NCBI RefSeq assembly: GCF_900659865.1
Contig: NZ_LR213815.1
Location: 1 to 33,700, forward strand
Reading direction: 5' to 3'
From: Hyella patelloides LEGE 07179
GTDB taxonomy: Bacteria; Cyanobacteriota; Cyanobacteriia; Cyanobacteriales; Xenococcaceae
DNA length: 33,700 bases
Positions 1 to 6,522 of the stretch are shown here, piece after piece. How positions within the stretch are numbered: position 1 is the first letter of the stretch; each line of letters starts with the position of its first letter. The notes beneath the pieces were generated by a model. It was not told where the DNA came from. It worked only from the letters and a program-made list of their open reading frames with translations, and ran no database searches. The position numbers were made by a program, and so were the translations under genes.

Positions 1-66
1 ATTTATTAACAGTTTTTTGAGAGTTTCTGCCGATTCAGTTATCTCAATTTTTACTACTCCTGACAT
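1..66 (-). CDS. IS630-type transposase, N-terminal fragment (runs off the left edge)
   Basis: The minus strand opens with ATG at position 66 and reads MSGVVKIEITESAETLKKLL without a stop to the window edge. This resembles the first residues of the helix-turn-helix half of cyanobacterial IS630/Tc1-type transposases, which commonly begin with a similar V-KIEI-ES-E-L--LL pattern. Only 22 codons are visible, so neither the helix-turn-helix nor the DDE catalytic domain can be checked. The start lies about 60 bases inside the proposed end of the element, a normal distance for this family. A chance open frame is possible, but the match to the family start plus the fit of the flanking TA site make the call reasonable. 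Confidence 0.6.
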   Translation of the reverse strand, partial: MSGVVKIEITESAETLKKLLIN

Positions 67-124
67 AGTTCGCGATCGCTTTTATCCCTTTCTCTTTAAG
101 TGTAGTCTAAGTTTAGGAAATTGG
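1..124 (-). mobile_element. Terminal part of an IS630-family insertion sequence
   Basis: The element is inferred from the transposase start on the minus strand and from the sudden loss of coding sense in the gene to its right. IS630 elements insert at and duplicate a TA dinucleotide. A TA at 125-126 sits where the disrupted gene would read Asp-Ile (GAT ATA), so the end of the element is placed at 124. The terminal inverted repeat would then start, read inwards, with CCAATTTCCTAAACTTAGAC. The other end lies outside the window, so the repeat pair cannot be confirmed. Confidence 0.5.
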
Positions 125-125
125 T

Positions 126-398
126 ATAATTTTAAAAGCAGTTAACTATCAAATCACAGGGCGCAAACTCCCTCACCTCACCCTAGCAGAAGGAGAAGTA
201 ACAGGACATTCTCACCGTATTGATAATGGTCAAGCAGAATTATACGAAAAAAACGGTACTCTTTACTTGAGGGTACTATCGGAAACTGCTAGTTTAATTC
301 ACGAAGAACATCACGCAATTACTATTCCTCAAGGAAATTGGTTAGTACGTATACAGAGAGAGTATGAGCCAGAAGGATGGCGATACGTTGCTGATTAA
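126..398 (+). pseudogene. 5'-truncated short conserved protein, cut by the IS630 element
   Basis: An open frame reads IILKAVNYQITGRKLPHLTL, continues with AEGEVTGHSHRI, and ends VRIQREYEPEGWRYVAD before TAA at 396-398. It has no ATG, GTG or TTG near its left end; an in-frame TAG lies just upstream, inside the IS end. I recognise the pattern as a roughly 100-residue bacterial family of unknown function whose members usually start with an R-Q-G-D-(I/V)-L segment and share the EGEVTGH-H and IQREY-PEGWRYV-D motifs. Here the homology begins exactly at the Ile after the expected Asp, so only the first handful of codons are missing. The rest looks intact, implying a recent loss. Function of the family: not known to me. 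Confidence 0.7.
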
Positions 399-565
399 AA
401 TAATGCTCTTGCAATTTTATTGAAACCTCGTCCACATAGAAGAATGGTTGTTCGATCTTGAGACAGAATACTTTTAGTTTCTTTCCAGTCCATCGAACAA
501 AGAACCCTTAACGAGTTTGTTTGTAATTATTTGTCGCGAACACTCTTGTTTGGGTGAGTGAACGA

Positions 566-1024
566 TTACATCTTAACTTGCTCTTCCAGTAAAGAAACAG
601 AATCAACTGGCTGGTTGTTATGAAGCACCATTGTGGTTGTAGTGTTGGGTTGAAAACCAATACGCTGATAAAAACTTTTGTGGTTGGTAGTAGTCAGATA
701 AACCCTTTCTACTTTGTTAACTATGGGATGAGTTAGAACTGTTTCCACTAATTTGCAGCCTAAACCATAACCTCGATAATCAGGATGAATTACCACATCC
801 CAAATAGCAGCGCGATAGATACCATCAGAAGTCGCCCTCGCAAAGCCAATAAGTCGCTCATTATCCCATACTGTCACAACGGGGTTACTATTGGAGATCG
901 CAGTTGCCATGTCTTCTATTCGGCGATTTTTTGCCCAAAATGAGCTTAAAGTCAATAATTCTTGTAATTTATCTAGGTCTATTCTTGATTTATCGAGACA
1001 AAACTGAATATGACTACAATCCAT
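566..1024 (-). CDS. GNAT-family N-acetyltransferase, similar to cyanobacterial/plastid Ycf52-type enzymes
   Basis: This 152-residue protein has the GNAT fold signature. The strand WDVVIHPDYRGYGLGCKLVE (residues 75-94) contains the acetyl-CoA pyrophosphate-binding R-G-Y-G-L-G loop, and the C-terminal part has VYLTTTNHKSFYQRIGFQPN, where the Tyr is in the position usual for the general acid. The wording of these motifs is close to the Ycf52/NSI-like acetyltransferases of cyanobacteria and red-algal plastids. The substrate cannot be read from sequence; plastid relatives acetylate protein lysines or N-termini. The gene starts with ATG at 1024 and stands alone on the minus strand, facing the truncated gene at 126-398. 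The length is normal for a single GNAT domain. Confidence 0.85.
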   Translation of the reverse strand: MDCSHIQFCLDKSRIDLDKLQELLTLSSFWAKNRRIEDMATAISNSNPVVTVWDNERLIGFARATSDGIYRAAIWDVVIHPDYRGYGLGCKLVETVLTHPIVNKVERVYLTTTNHKSFYQRIGFQPNTTTTMVLHNNQPVDSVSLLEEQVKM

Positions 1025-1099
1025 AGTAAACCCCTATAGTTAAATAAAGATATCAATGTATTAAGATACTTCCCTATTTGTATTAATAGTTACAGAAAT

Positions 1100-1580
1100 A
1101 TTGCCCGTTTTCTAGTCCTTTTGTTTTTGTTCTCTGACATAAACCGCGTCCAGTTTGAAGGTAACAGATGCACTCGATCTCGCGACTCTTATGAGAAGTT
1201 GCGTTTTAAGGTGTCCATCTTTACCCTGTAAGCTTCGACTTTTTAAGGCGGAGTACCTTCGACTCATATCGCCTTGTTGAAACCCATAGTTTTTAAAGTA
1301 TAGCAATACGTAATTTGTATTAGGACACTTGCTACTACGACGCGATAGCGAGTCCTTTAGGGCTACTTACGAATATTTAACTAAACTTGTCCCAACAATC
1401 AACTTACTGCGATAACTATTCGAGGGATTTGCGACCCTGCGGAATTCGTACTCGCGCTCCCGCGAGCCTTTGACGACCTGCAAAGGAGCGTACACCGTTA
1501 GGGAATAGAGACTGAGAATATCAAATTGCTTCTAAAACAAAACGACCGTTCTCTATTGGAACACGGTATCAAATAACGAG
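1100..1580. repeat. Gene-free gap rich in GC-biased palindromes and dispersed repeats
   Basis: The gap between the acetyltransferase and the hydroxylase holds several short GC-rich repeats in otherwise AT-rich DNA. There is a direct repeat CTTCGACT (about 1226 and 1257), an imperfect palindrome between GGCG and CGCC at about 1247-1273, a hairpin with arms CTCGCG/CGCGAG near 1452-1467, and a second with arms CCTTTG/CAAAGG next to it. A copy of the AGTCCTTTAGGGC element is listed separately. A 64-codon open frame on the minus strand in this gap (1112-1306) is built from these repeats and is not called as a gene. Confidence 0.6.
1331..1367. repeat. Copy of the dispersed AGTCCTTTAGGG element
   Basis: The core AGTCCTTTAGGGC is at 1351-1363, preceded by CGACGCGATAGCG, closely matching the copy at 17302-17326. 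The hexamer GCTACT occurs on both sides (1331-1336 and 1362-1367), which could be a short target duplication or chance. Confidence 0.6.
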
Positions 1581-1583
1581 ATG

Positions 1584-2357
1584 TTACTGGTTAAAGAGTT
1601 TTTCTAATTTACTATCCCATTTTTTCTGATTGGCTTTAGCATCTTGCACAAAGGGAGAAATAGTAATTAATTGGAGTAAAAGATGATTTAACCATGAGAA
1701 AGGAAATCGCATCGGTCTGACAATATCAAGAAAAAGCACTACTCTGATATCATCTGTGTCGTTCCAAGCTTCATGAGGAAAAGAATCATCTAAAAACATG
1801 GCTTTCCCTTCTTCCCAATGGCGAGTTTCATTCGCGACACGAATGCCACATAATTCTTTTGGTTCGGGAATTTTCAAGCCCAAAAGACATCTTACTACCC
1901 CTTTGTAAGGACCACGATGTTCAGGAATGTGTTTTCCTGGTAGAAGAATCGAGAAAAAAGCGGTTTTCATCCCTGGAATATTTTCAATAAGACGAGTTGT
2001 TTCAGGACATCTTTGACAGTTTGACTCTTCTTTAAGTCCATAACCATAAAGAAAGTAAGTTTTCCAAAGGTTATCTTTAGTAGTGGAATAACTTTGATCG
2101 GGGGAAATATCCTGAAAATTAGGTAATTGTGTAGTGTATTCTAATATTTTGTCTAGTTCTTGGCGAATTAGATGCCAATTGCTTTCTAATTCAGTAGTCC
2201 AAGGAAATTGCTCTGCTTCAAAAAAAGGACTGTCTCCAATGTCAGAGTATTTGGAAATTAGCTGTTCGTATTTTTGAATCAGATTGAAGCCAACCTTGTA
2301 AATAATAAAGTTCCTGATGCTGGTAGGAATATTGATTGGTAATTCTTTGACAGACAT
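1584..2357 (-). CDS. Aspartyl/asparaginyl beta-hydroxylase family protein (Fe(II)/2-oxoglutarate dioxygenase)
   Basis: The 257-residue product has the core of the Asp/Asn beta-hydroxylase fold. LLPGKHIPEHRGPYKGVVRC (residues 138-157) supplies a metal-binding His (H147), FLDDSFPHEAWN (189-199) supplies the distal His (H195), and DIRVVLFLDIVRP (203-214) carries the Arg expected to hold 2-oxoglutarate. Many bacterial members modify lipid A acyl chains (LpxO) or are uncharacterised; the substrate here is unknown. ATG at 2357 is well placed. A hydrophobic stretch near the C-terminus (FSWLNHLLLQLITISPF) may touch the membrane. The gene is divergent from the Bax-inhibitor-like gene, with about 300 bases between them. 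Confidence 0.88.
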   Translation of the reverse strand: MSVKELPINIPTSIRNFIIYKVGFNLIQKYEQLISKYSDIGDSPFFEAEQFPWTTELESNWHLIRQELDKILEYTTQLPNFQDISPDQSYSTTKDNLWKTYFLYGYGLKEESNCQRCPETTRLIENIPGMKTAFFSILLPGKHIPEHRGPYKGVVRCLLGLKIPEPKELCGIRVANETRHWEEGKAMFLDDSFPHEAWNDTDDIRVVLFLDIVRPMRFPFSWLNHLLLQLITISPFVQDAKANQKKWDSKLEKLFNQ

Positions 2358-2657
2358 GTGTAACTTATCAACTATTAAGAAAGTGATTACTTTAAAAGTT
2401 TAGCAATGTGAAACTACTGACATCTGCAAAAAAAGATTTATTTTAAAATCTTTTCTTTATGCTTTTTCTCCTTGATGAATGCGGTTATCTTGGTTTGTGT
2501 TTCCCAACAATAGACTAGGTATGTCTTTCCCAATCAAGAATTGCTATGTGGTTTTCGGTAATCCCTATTCTCACCCAGATTGGTAATTACGCTACGATCT
2601 CAATAACAACAAAAAAGAAAGTAAGATACAAGACATACAGTATTTGATTACTAAGTT
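2358..2657. other. Divergent intergenic region without a recognisable gene
   Basis: About 300 AT-rich bases separate two divergently transcribed genes, so it must hold both promoters. I see no convincing operator, hairpin or small open frame in it, and no clear Shine-Dalgarno sequence ahead of the plus-strand gene. Confidence 0.5.
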
Positions 2658-3386
2658 ATGAGTAATACAAGCAATTTTAGACAGGCAATAAACAAAGCAA
2701 AGGGTCAAGCTCTTGTAGGGCCTAACGTTATTCCCAACGCTTTACCTTACCTCGGTGGTGGTTTAATCTTAACTGCTATCGGTACTTATGGTGGATTAGG
2801 TGTTATCAACTCTAATCCTGAAATATTTATGCCCACTTTTTGGGCAGCATTGATTGGTGAGTTTATTCTCTTTTTCATCGCCCGTGGCGTTGCAGAGAAA
2901 GGAAACAACGGCACTGCTTTACCTCTTTTAGCTTTATACAGTCTGCTCTCTGGTTACACTCTAAGCGGAATTGTGTTTATCGCTCTCAGTACCTCTGGAG
3001 TAGGTATTCAAGGAGTCGGTATTGCTGCTTTGGGCTGTGGTGTAACATTTATCGCGGGGCGCAATCTTGGCTCTAACCTAAGTGAAGAAGATGGTTTGGC
3101 TCTCACTCAAACTATCCGCATGGGAATTATGGCACTGTTAGTTGTTCTTGTCGGACAATTACTATTTTCTCTATTTGGAGTTTATACCCCCTCTTGGCTG
3201 GAAATCGCTATTTCAGGATTGGGAGTATTACTGTTTGCGGGTGCTGCGGTGGTAGACTTCTACATCTTACCTCGTACTTACAAAGATGAGCAGTATTTAC
3301 CTGCTGCTCTTTCTATGTACTTGACTTACATTAATTTATTTGTGTTTATCCTTCGTCTGCTAATAGCTATGAATGGTCGTGACTAG
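2658..3386 (+). CDS. Bax inhibitor-1/YccA-family integral membrane protein
   Basis: The 242-residue protein is almost entirely hydrophobic, with about seven membrane segments. It ends YLTYINLFVFILRLLIAMN, matching the characteristic last segment of the Bax inhibitor-1 (TMBIM) family, in which Y-L--(I/L)N-F-F-LR-L is conserved. The internal segment GAAVVDFYILPRTYKDEQYLP corresponds to the conserved acidic region before it. Bacterial members are proposed to be calcium-leak channels or to interact with membrane proteases. The N-terminal 25 residues are polar and cytoplasmic. Translation starts at ATG 2658, without a strong ribosome binding site. A clear terminator follows 45 bases after the stop, so it is probably a single-gene transcript. 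Confidence 0.8.
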   Translation: MSNTSNFRQAINKAKGQALVGPNVIPNALPYLGGGLILTAIGTYGGLGVINSNPEIFMPTFWAALIGEFILFFIARGVAEKGNNGTALPLLALYSLLSGYTLSGIVFIALSTSGVGIQGVGIAALGCGVTFIAGRNLGSNLSEEDGLALTQTIRMGIMALLVVLVGQLLFSLFGVYTPSWLEIAISGLGVLLFAGAAVVDFYILPRTYKDEQYLPAALSMYLTYINLFVFILRLLIAMNGRD

Positions 3387-3430
3387 ATACTAATTAAGTA
3401 ATTACAAATAATTACTTTAATTGAAATGAC

Positions 3431-3454
3431 AAGCGGGCAATACCCGCTTTTTTT
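3431..3454 (+). terminator. Rho-independent terminator after the Bax-inhibitor gene
   Basis: A 7-bp perfect stem (AAGCGGG at 3431-3437, CCCGCTT at 3443-3449) encloses a 5-base loop and runs into seven T residues (3448-3454). Confidence 0.85.
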
Positions 3455-3694
3455 GTTTGATAATTTTTTATAAATTCAAGTTAATATTAGAGTAAAGTAA
3501 AGTTTTGTAAAGTCACAGATTATCTCGATCTCGCTTGACGAGACTCCGCCACGTCCGTATAAGACGCAGACGCTTGCGTCCGACTTAAACTTCCCCTGGA
3601 AACCTCGCGCATTCGCGGACTTACAGAATGCTCGTTAAGACAAGACCGATAATGCACGTGACCGTTGTTAAATTACACAGGAGAAAGAAAGCTA
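3455..3694. repeat. Hlip upstream region with GC-rich palindromes
   Basis: The stretch between the terminator and the Hlip start contains a hairpin with arms GACGCA/TGCGTC at 3563-3580 and a second GC-rich patch around 3601-3625 that includes CGCGCATTCGCG. The palindromes resemble the dispersed repeats elsewhere in the window rather than an obvious operator. I did not find a clean match to the HLR1 high-light element, so regulation is not assigned. Confidence 0.5.
3679..3684 (+). promoter_or_regulatory. Ribosome binding site that sets the Hlip start
   Basis: AGGAGA lies about ten bases before ATG 3695. It supports that ATG over the in-frame TTG at 3665, which would add ten residues before the conserved MAKTEP start. 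Confidence 0.7.
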
Positions 3695-3865
3695 ATGGCA
3701 AAAACAGAACCCACTGTTACCCCCAAACTAGAAGATCCCAAGTTTGGCTTTAATAAGTACGCGGAACGTTTAAATGGTCGTGCTGCAATGATTGGTTTTA
3801 TTTTGGCTCTAGGAATTGAATATTTCACAGGACAAGGTGTAATGTCTTGGCTGGGTTTACAATAG
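3695..3865 (+). CDS. High-light-inducible (Hlip/SCP) one-helix chlorophyll-binding protein
   Basis: The 56-residue protein has a polar N-terminus (MAKTEPTVTPKLEDP) and then FGFNKYAERLNGRAAMIGFI, the chlorophyll a/b-binding motif in which E-x-x-N-x-R ligates pigment. One membrane helix follows (FILALGIEYFTGQGVMSWLG). Hlips sit in the thylakoid, bind chlorophyll and carotenoid, and protect newly made or damaged photosystem II subunits; they are usually induced by high light and stress. The start at 3695 is chosen from the AGGAGA site and from family length. Terminators lie on both sides, so it is its own transcription unit. Confidence 0.95.
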   Translation: MAKTEPTVTPKLEDPKFGFNKYAERLNGRAAMIGFILALGIEYFTGQGVMSWLGLQ

Positions 3866-3911
3866 ACCTCTCTTACTTAAGTATTAAAGGTCTCGGAAAA
3901 GTTATGTTTTT

Positions 3912-3950
3912 AACCCCTTGTGAAGATTTGTCTGATACAAGGGGTTTTTT
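3912..3950 (+). terminator. Rho-independent terminator after the Hlip gene
   Basis: A 10-bp stem (AACCCCTTGT at 3912-3921 with ACAAGGGGTT near 3937-3946) encloses a loop of about 15 bases and ends in a run of six T residues. Confidence 0.85.
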
Positions 3951-4228
3951 CTAGAGGAAAAGGTAAAGCTTACCATAAGCAAGAAGCAGAATTTAAGTAA
4001 ATCTTGGTAAAATCAAGCTAAGTAGTTTCAATCTATTACACCTTGAATAAAGCTTATGCCAAAAATAAAGATTCGCAAATTGAGAATCAAAAATTAAAAA
4101 GTTGTGTTTCTGGCTTTTTTAGGTTTAATTAGATTTATCTGCTTAAATTATGACGGTGGCGGATGGCGATAAAGCTTTGTCAGATGCAACTACCGTGTTG
4201 ATGGTTTAGTCTCTTCACAAAAGATTTT

Positions 4229-4516
4229 ATGAATCCTTTCTTTGCCAAATTTTTGAACTCAGTTTATCGTAAAGAGCCAATTTCTGGCTTTATTCTTATT
4301 TGGGGCGTAACCGATGCTTTAATTGGTGGAATTGGAGGACGCTGGAGTTTATTTTCTGCGGGATTTATGATTGCTCTATTCGGAATATTGATTCGCTCTT
4401 TACAGGAGAAAAAAATTAAGGCTGTCAGACAAGAGCGTCCAGTAAGATACCAACTTCCTTCTGCTGCGTCTAATCCTCCATTACCTCTTCTGATGAGTAA
4501 AAAACGCCGTCGATAA
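4229..4516 (+). CDS. Small conserved-looking membrane protein of unknown function
   Basis: A 95-residue protein. The N-terminal part is short and polar, then two hydrophobic segments, ISGFILIWGVTDALIGGIGG (about 18-37) and LFSAGFMIALFGILI (about 41-55), suggest a helical hairpin in the membrane. The C-terminal 40 residues are strongly basic (EKKIKAVRQERPVRYQ, ending SKKRRR) and would face the cytoplasm. I do not recognise a named family; proteins of this look are common in cyanobacteria. The preceding 280 bases, back to the Hlip terminator, show no other gene. Composition agrees with the neighbours, and the frame is intact. Confidence 0.65.
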   Translation: MNPFFAKFLNSVYRKEPISGFILIWGVTDALIGGIGGRWSLFSAGFMIALFGILIRSLQEKKIKAVRQERPVRYQLPSAASNPPLPLLMSKKRRR

Positions 4517-4912
4517 ATATTTTTATGTTGTAGACAAAGTTGAATTTAACAGATTATAAGAGAAATTCTCTTCCTCGCGGTAGTTATAAAATATTAGTTT
4601 AATACATTAAGCTACAGTAAGTCATCTATTAAAATATAGTAAACAAAACAACAAATTTAATAATTATATATCGTTTTTAAAAGCTATAGAGTAAGTCAAT
4701 TTAATGAACTCTAAAATCTTTAACTAAGGATATTATAATTGTTTTCTATAAACATTTAGCTTTTAATAAACTACAAGTACTAAATATTTTTATTCTTTAA
4801 ATTTCTCAGATTAATTGCTATTGCGGTCGCAACGCGCCTCGCCAACGGCGAGATCGCTTTTTCTGATATATTACTTTTAAAGCGATCGCTAAATTAGTTT
4901 TAAAGCTTTATT
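4517..4912. other. AT-rich gap between convergent genes, with a GC-rich hairpin and HIP1 site
   Basis: Nearly 400 bases with no supported gene. The first 300 are extremely AT-rich. A perfect hairpin with arms CTCGCC/GGCGAG lies at 4838-4852, and a HIP1 octamer follows near 4881. The hairpin has no T-tract on either strand that would make it a standard terminator. Confidence 0.6.
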
Positions 4913-6367
4913 TTATAAGGAAATATCCACTGTAGTAATTTCTTTATTTAAAGATTTTAAAGAAGGATTCATCGCACTATTATTACCAACTACTAAGGTA
5001 ATAACTTGTTCTGGTTTTAAATATTGTTGAGCAACTCGTTGAATATCTTGAACTGTAGTATTATTAACCCCTTCTTGATATTGAAAGATAAAATCTTCTG
5101 GATAGCCAAAATATTCATAACGCATTAAGCGCGATAAAACTTGACTGGGATTTTGAAAGTTAAAAACGAAAGAATTTAAAATAGACTCTTTAGCATTAGT
5201 CAATTCTTGTTCGCTAATAGGGTCAGTTTGTAACTTAGTAATTTCTGCCAATACAGACTGAATAAAAGGTACAGTACTTTCAGTTTGGGTTTGTCCCCCT
5301 GCGGTAAATTGACCAGGATAGTCATAGTTGGGATTCCACACCCCATAAACACTATAAGCTAAACCTTGACGAGATCGCACTTCGTTAAATAATCTTCCGC
5401 CAAGACCATTTAGCAAGCCATTCATCACACTCAAAATCGGATAATCGGGGTTATCTAAGGTATCTCCAATATGACCGATTAAAACATTGCTTTGGGTCAA
5501 ATCGGGACGATCTACGATGTAAATACCACTGCCATTTTCTTGGGTTGCAGCAGGAATTTCTAGAGAAGGTGGAGGTGTGGTAACTTGCCAATTGCCAAAG
5601 ACTTGCTCGATTTTGGCTTGCATTTCTTTGGTATCAAAATCTCCAACAATTCCTAGAATAGTATTTTCAGGGCGAATGTATTGCTGATAAAAAGTAATTA
5701 AATCTTCGCGCTCTATATTATCTAAAGTTTCATATTCTACAGTACGAGCATAGGGGCTAGTTGCACCATAGATTAGTTTGTCAAATTCTCGCCCTGCAAT
5801 ATCTTGAGGATCGTCATTGCGACGGGAAATCGCTCCTTTACGTTGATTTTTAGCTAATTCTAATCGTTTGGGGTTAAAAACAGGCTGTTGTATAACTTCT
5901 GCAAATAGATTTAAAACAGTATCTAAGTCTTCTGTCAGGGTGTTAAAGCTAGCACTACCAGAGGTTTTACTGATGTTGGTTTCAATAATAGCTGCATCTT
6001 GTTCTAAAATCAGGTTCAATTCTTCAGCAGTGTGATTTTTAGTTCCTCCACTACGCATTAAAGAACCTGTTAAGCGAGCCAAACCTACCTTCTCTGCTGG
6101 TTCAAAACGCGATCCTGTCCGCATAATTGCCGTACCACCAACTAAAGGTAAATCTCGATCTTCTACTAGATATACCACCATGCCATTATCTAATTGATAA
6201 CGTTCGTATTCTGGGAGGGTGACTTCTGGTAAAGGAGGAAATTCTAATTCTGTGTAGTGTTTTGGCGTATCGGCGATCGCTGGTATACTAATACTAAGAA
6301 AAATAATTACCGTGAGAACGCTTAAAGCAAGCTGGGGAAATATTGAGAAACGGAACTTTCTAATCAT
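4913..6367 (-). CDS. M16-family peptidase homologue lacking the zinc-binding motif (exported)
   Basis: The 484-residue protein starts with a signal peptide (MIRKF, then a hydrophobic run ending SIPAIADT, cleavage near residue 32). It shows both M16 domains: an N-terminal half from about 55 to 260 and a C-terminal half from about 280. The active-site helix, normally containing H-x-x-E-H, here reads VGLARLTGSLMRSGG (94-108), so all metal ligands are replaced. The C-terminal half keeps the substrate-positioning R/Y motif, SRQGLAYSVYG (332-342). This is the pattern of the non-catalytic subunit of two-subunit M16 enzymes, in which an active partner carries HxxEH. No such partner is encoded beside it, so one is expected elsewhere in the genome. 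Likely periplasmic. Confidence 0.88.
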   Translation of the reverse strand: MIRKFRFSIFPQLALSVLTVIIFLSISIPAIADTPKHYTELEFPPLPEVTLPEYERYQLDNGMVVYLVEDRDLPLVGGTAIMRTGSRFEPAEKVGLARLTGSLMRSGGTKNHTAEELNLILEQDAAIIETNISKTSGSASFNTLTEDLDTVLNLFAEVIQQPVFNPKRLELAKNQRKGAISRRNDDPQDIAGREFDKLIYGATSPYARTVEYETLDNIEREDLITFYQQYIRPENTILGIVGDFDTKEMQAKIEQVFGNWQVTTPPPSLEIPAATQENGSGIYIVDRPDLTQSNVLIGHIGDTLDNPDYPILSVMNGLLNGLGGRLFNEVRSRQGLAYSVYGVWNPNYDYPGQFTAGGQTQTESTVPFIQSVLAEITKLQTDPISEQELTNAKESILNSFVFNFQNPSQVLSRLMRYEYFGYPEDFIFQYQEGVNNTTVQDIQRVAQQYLKPEQVITLVVGNNSAMNPSLKSLNKEITTVDISL

Positions 6368-6436
6368 TATTTAGTTGAGTACAGTTAAACCCTTACCAAT
6401 TTCAGACATTCTTTTATTGGTAATGATTGTTACAGA

Positions 6437-6507
6437 GTAGGGTGGACGACCGAAGGAAGTCCTAAAGAATACCGCTACGCATATACTTTAGTGCATTGCC
6501 CACCCTA
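6437..6507. repeat. REP palindrome split by a 47-bp insertion
   Basis: The left arm GTAGGGTGG (6437-6445) and the right arm GCATTGCCCACCCTA (6493-6507) together rebuild the palindrome that flanks the RAYT gene at 20086 and 20682, apart from the last base. Between them lie about 47 foreign bases (6446-6492) including AGTCCTAAAG. The site is in the short gap between leuA and the M16 gene. Confidence 0.75.
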
Positions 6508-6522
6508 TATTTAAATTATTCC

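Noticed and set aside
399-565. Possible 32-codon minus-strand frame (MDWKETKSILSQDRTTILLC) in the gap before the acetyltransferase
   Set aside because: Short, with no recognisable family; another frame over the same bases is equally open, so neither is supported.
1112-1306. 64-codon minus-strand open frame
   Set aside because: It is composed of dispersed palindromes and direct repeats (CTTCGACT), shows no family resemblance, and lacks a ribosome binding site.
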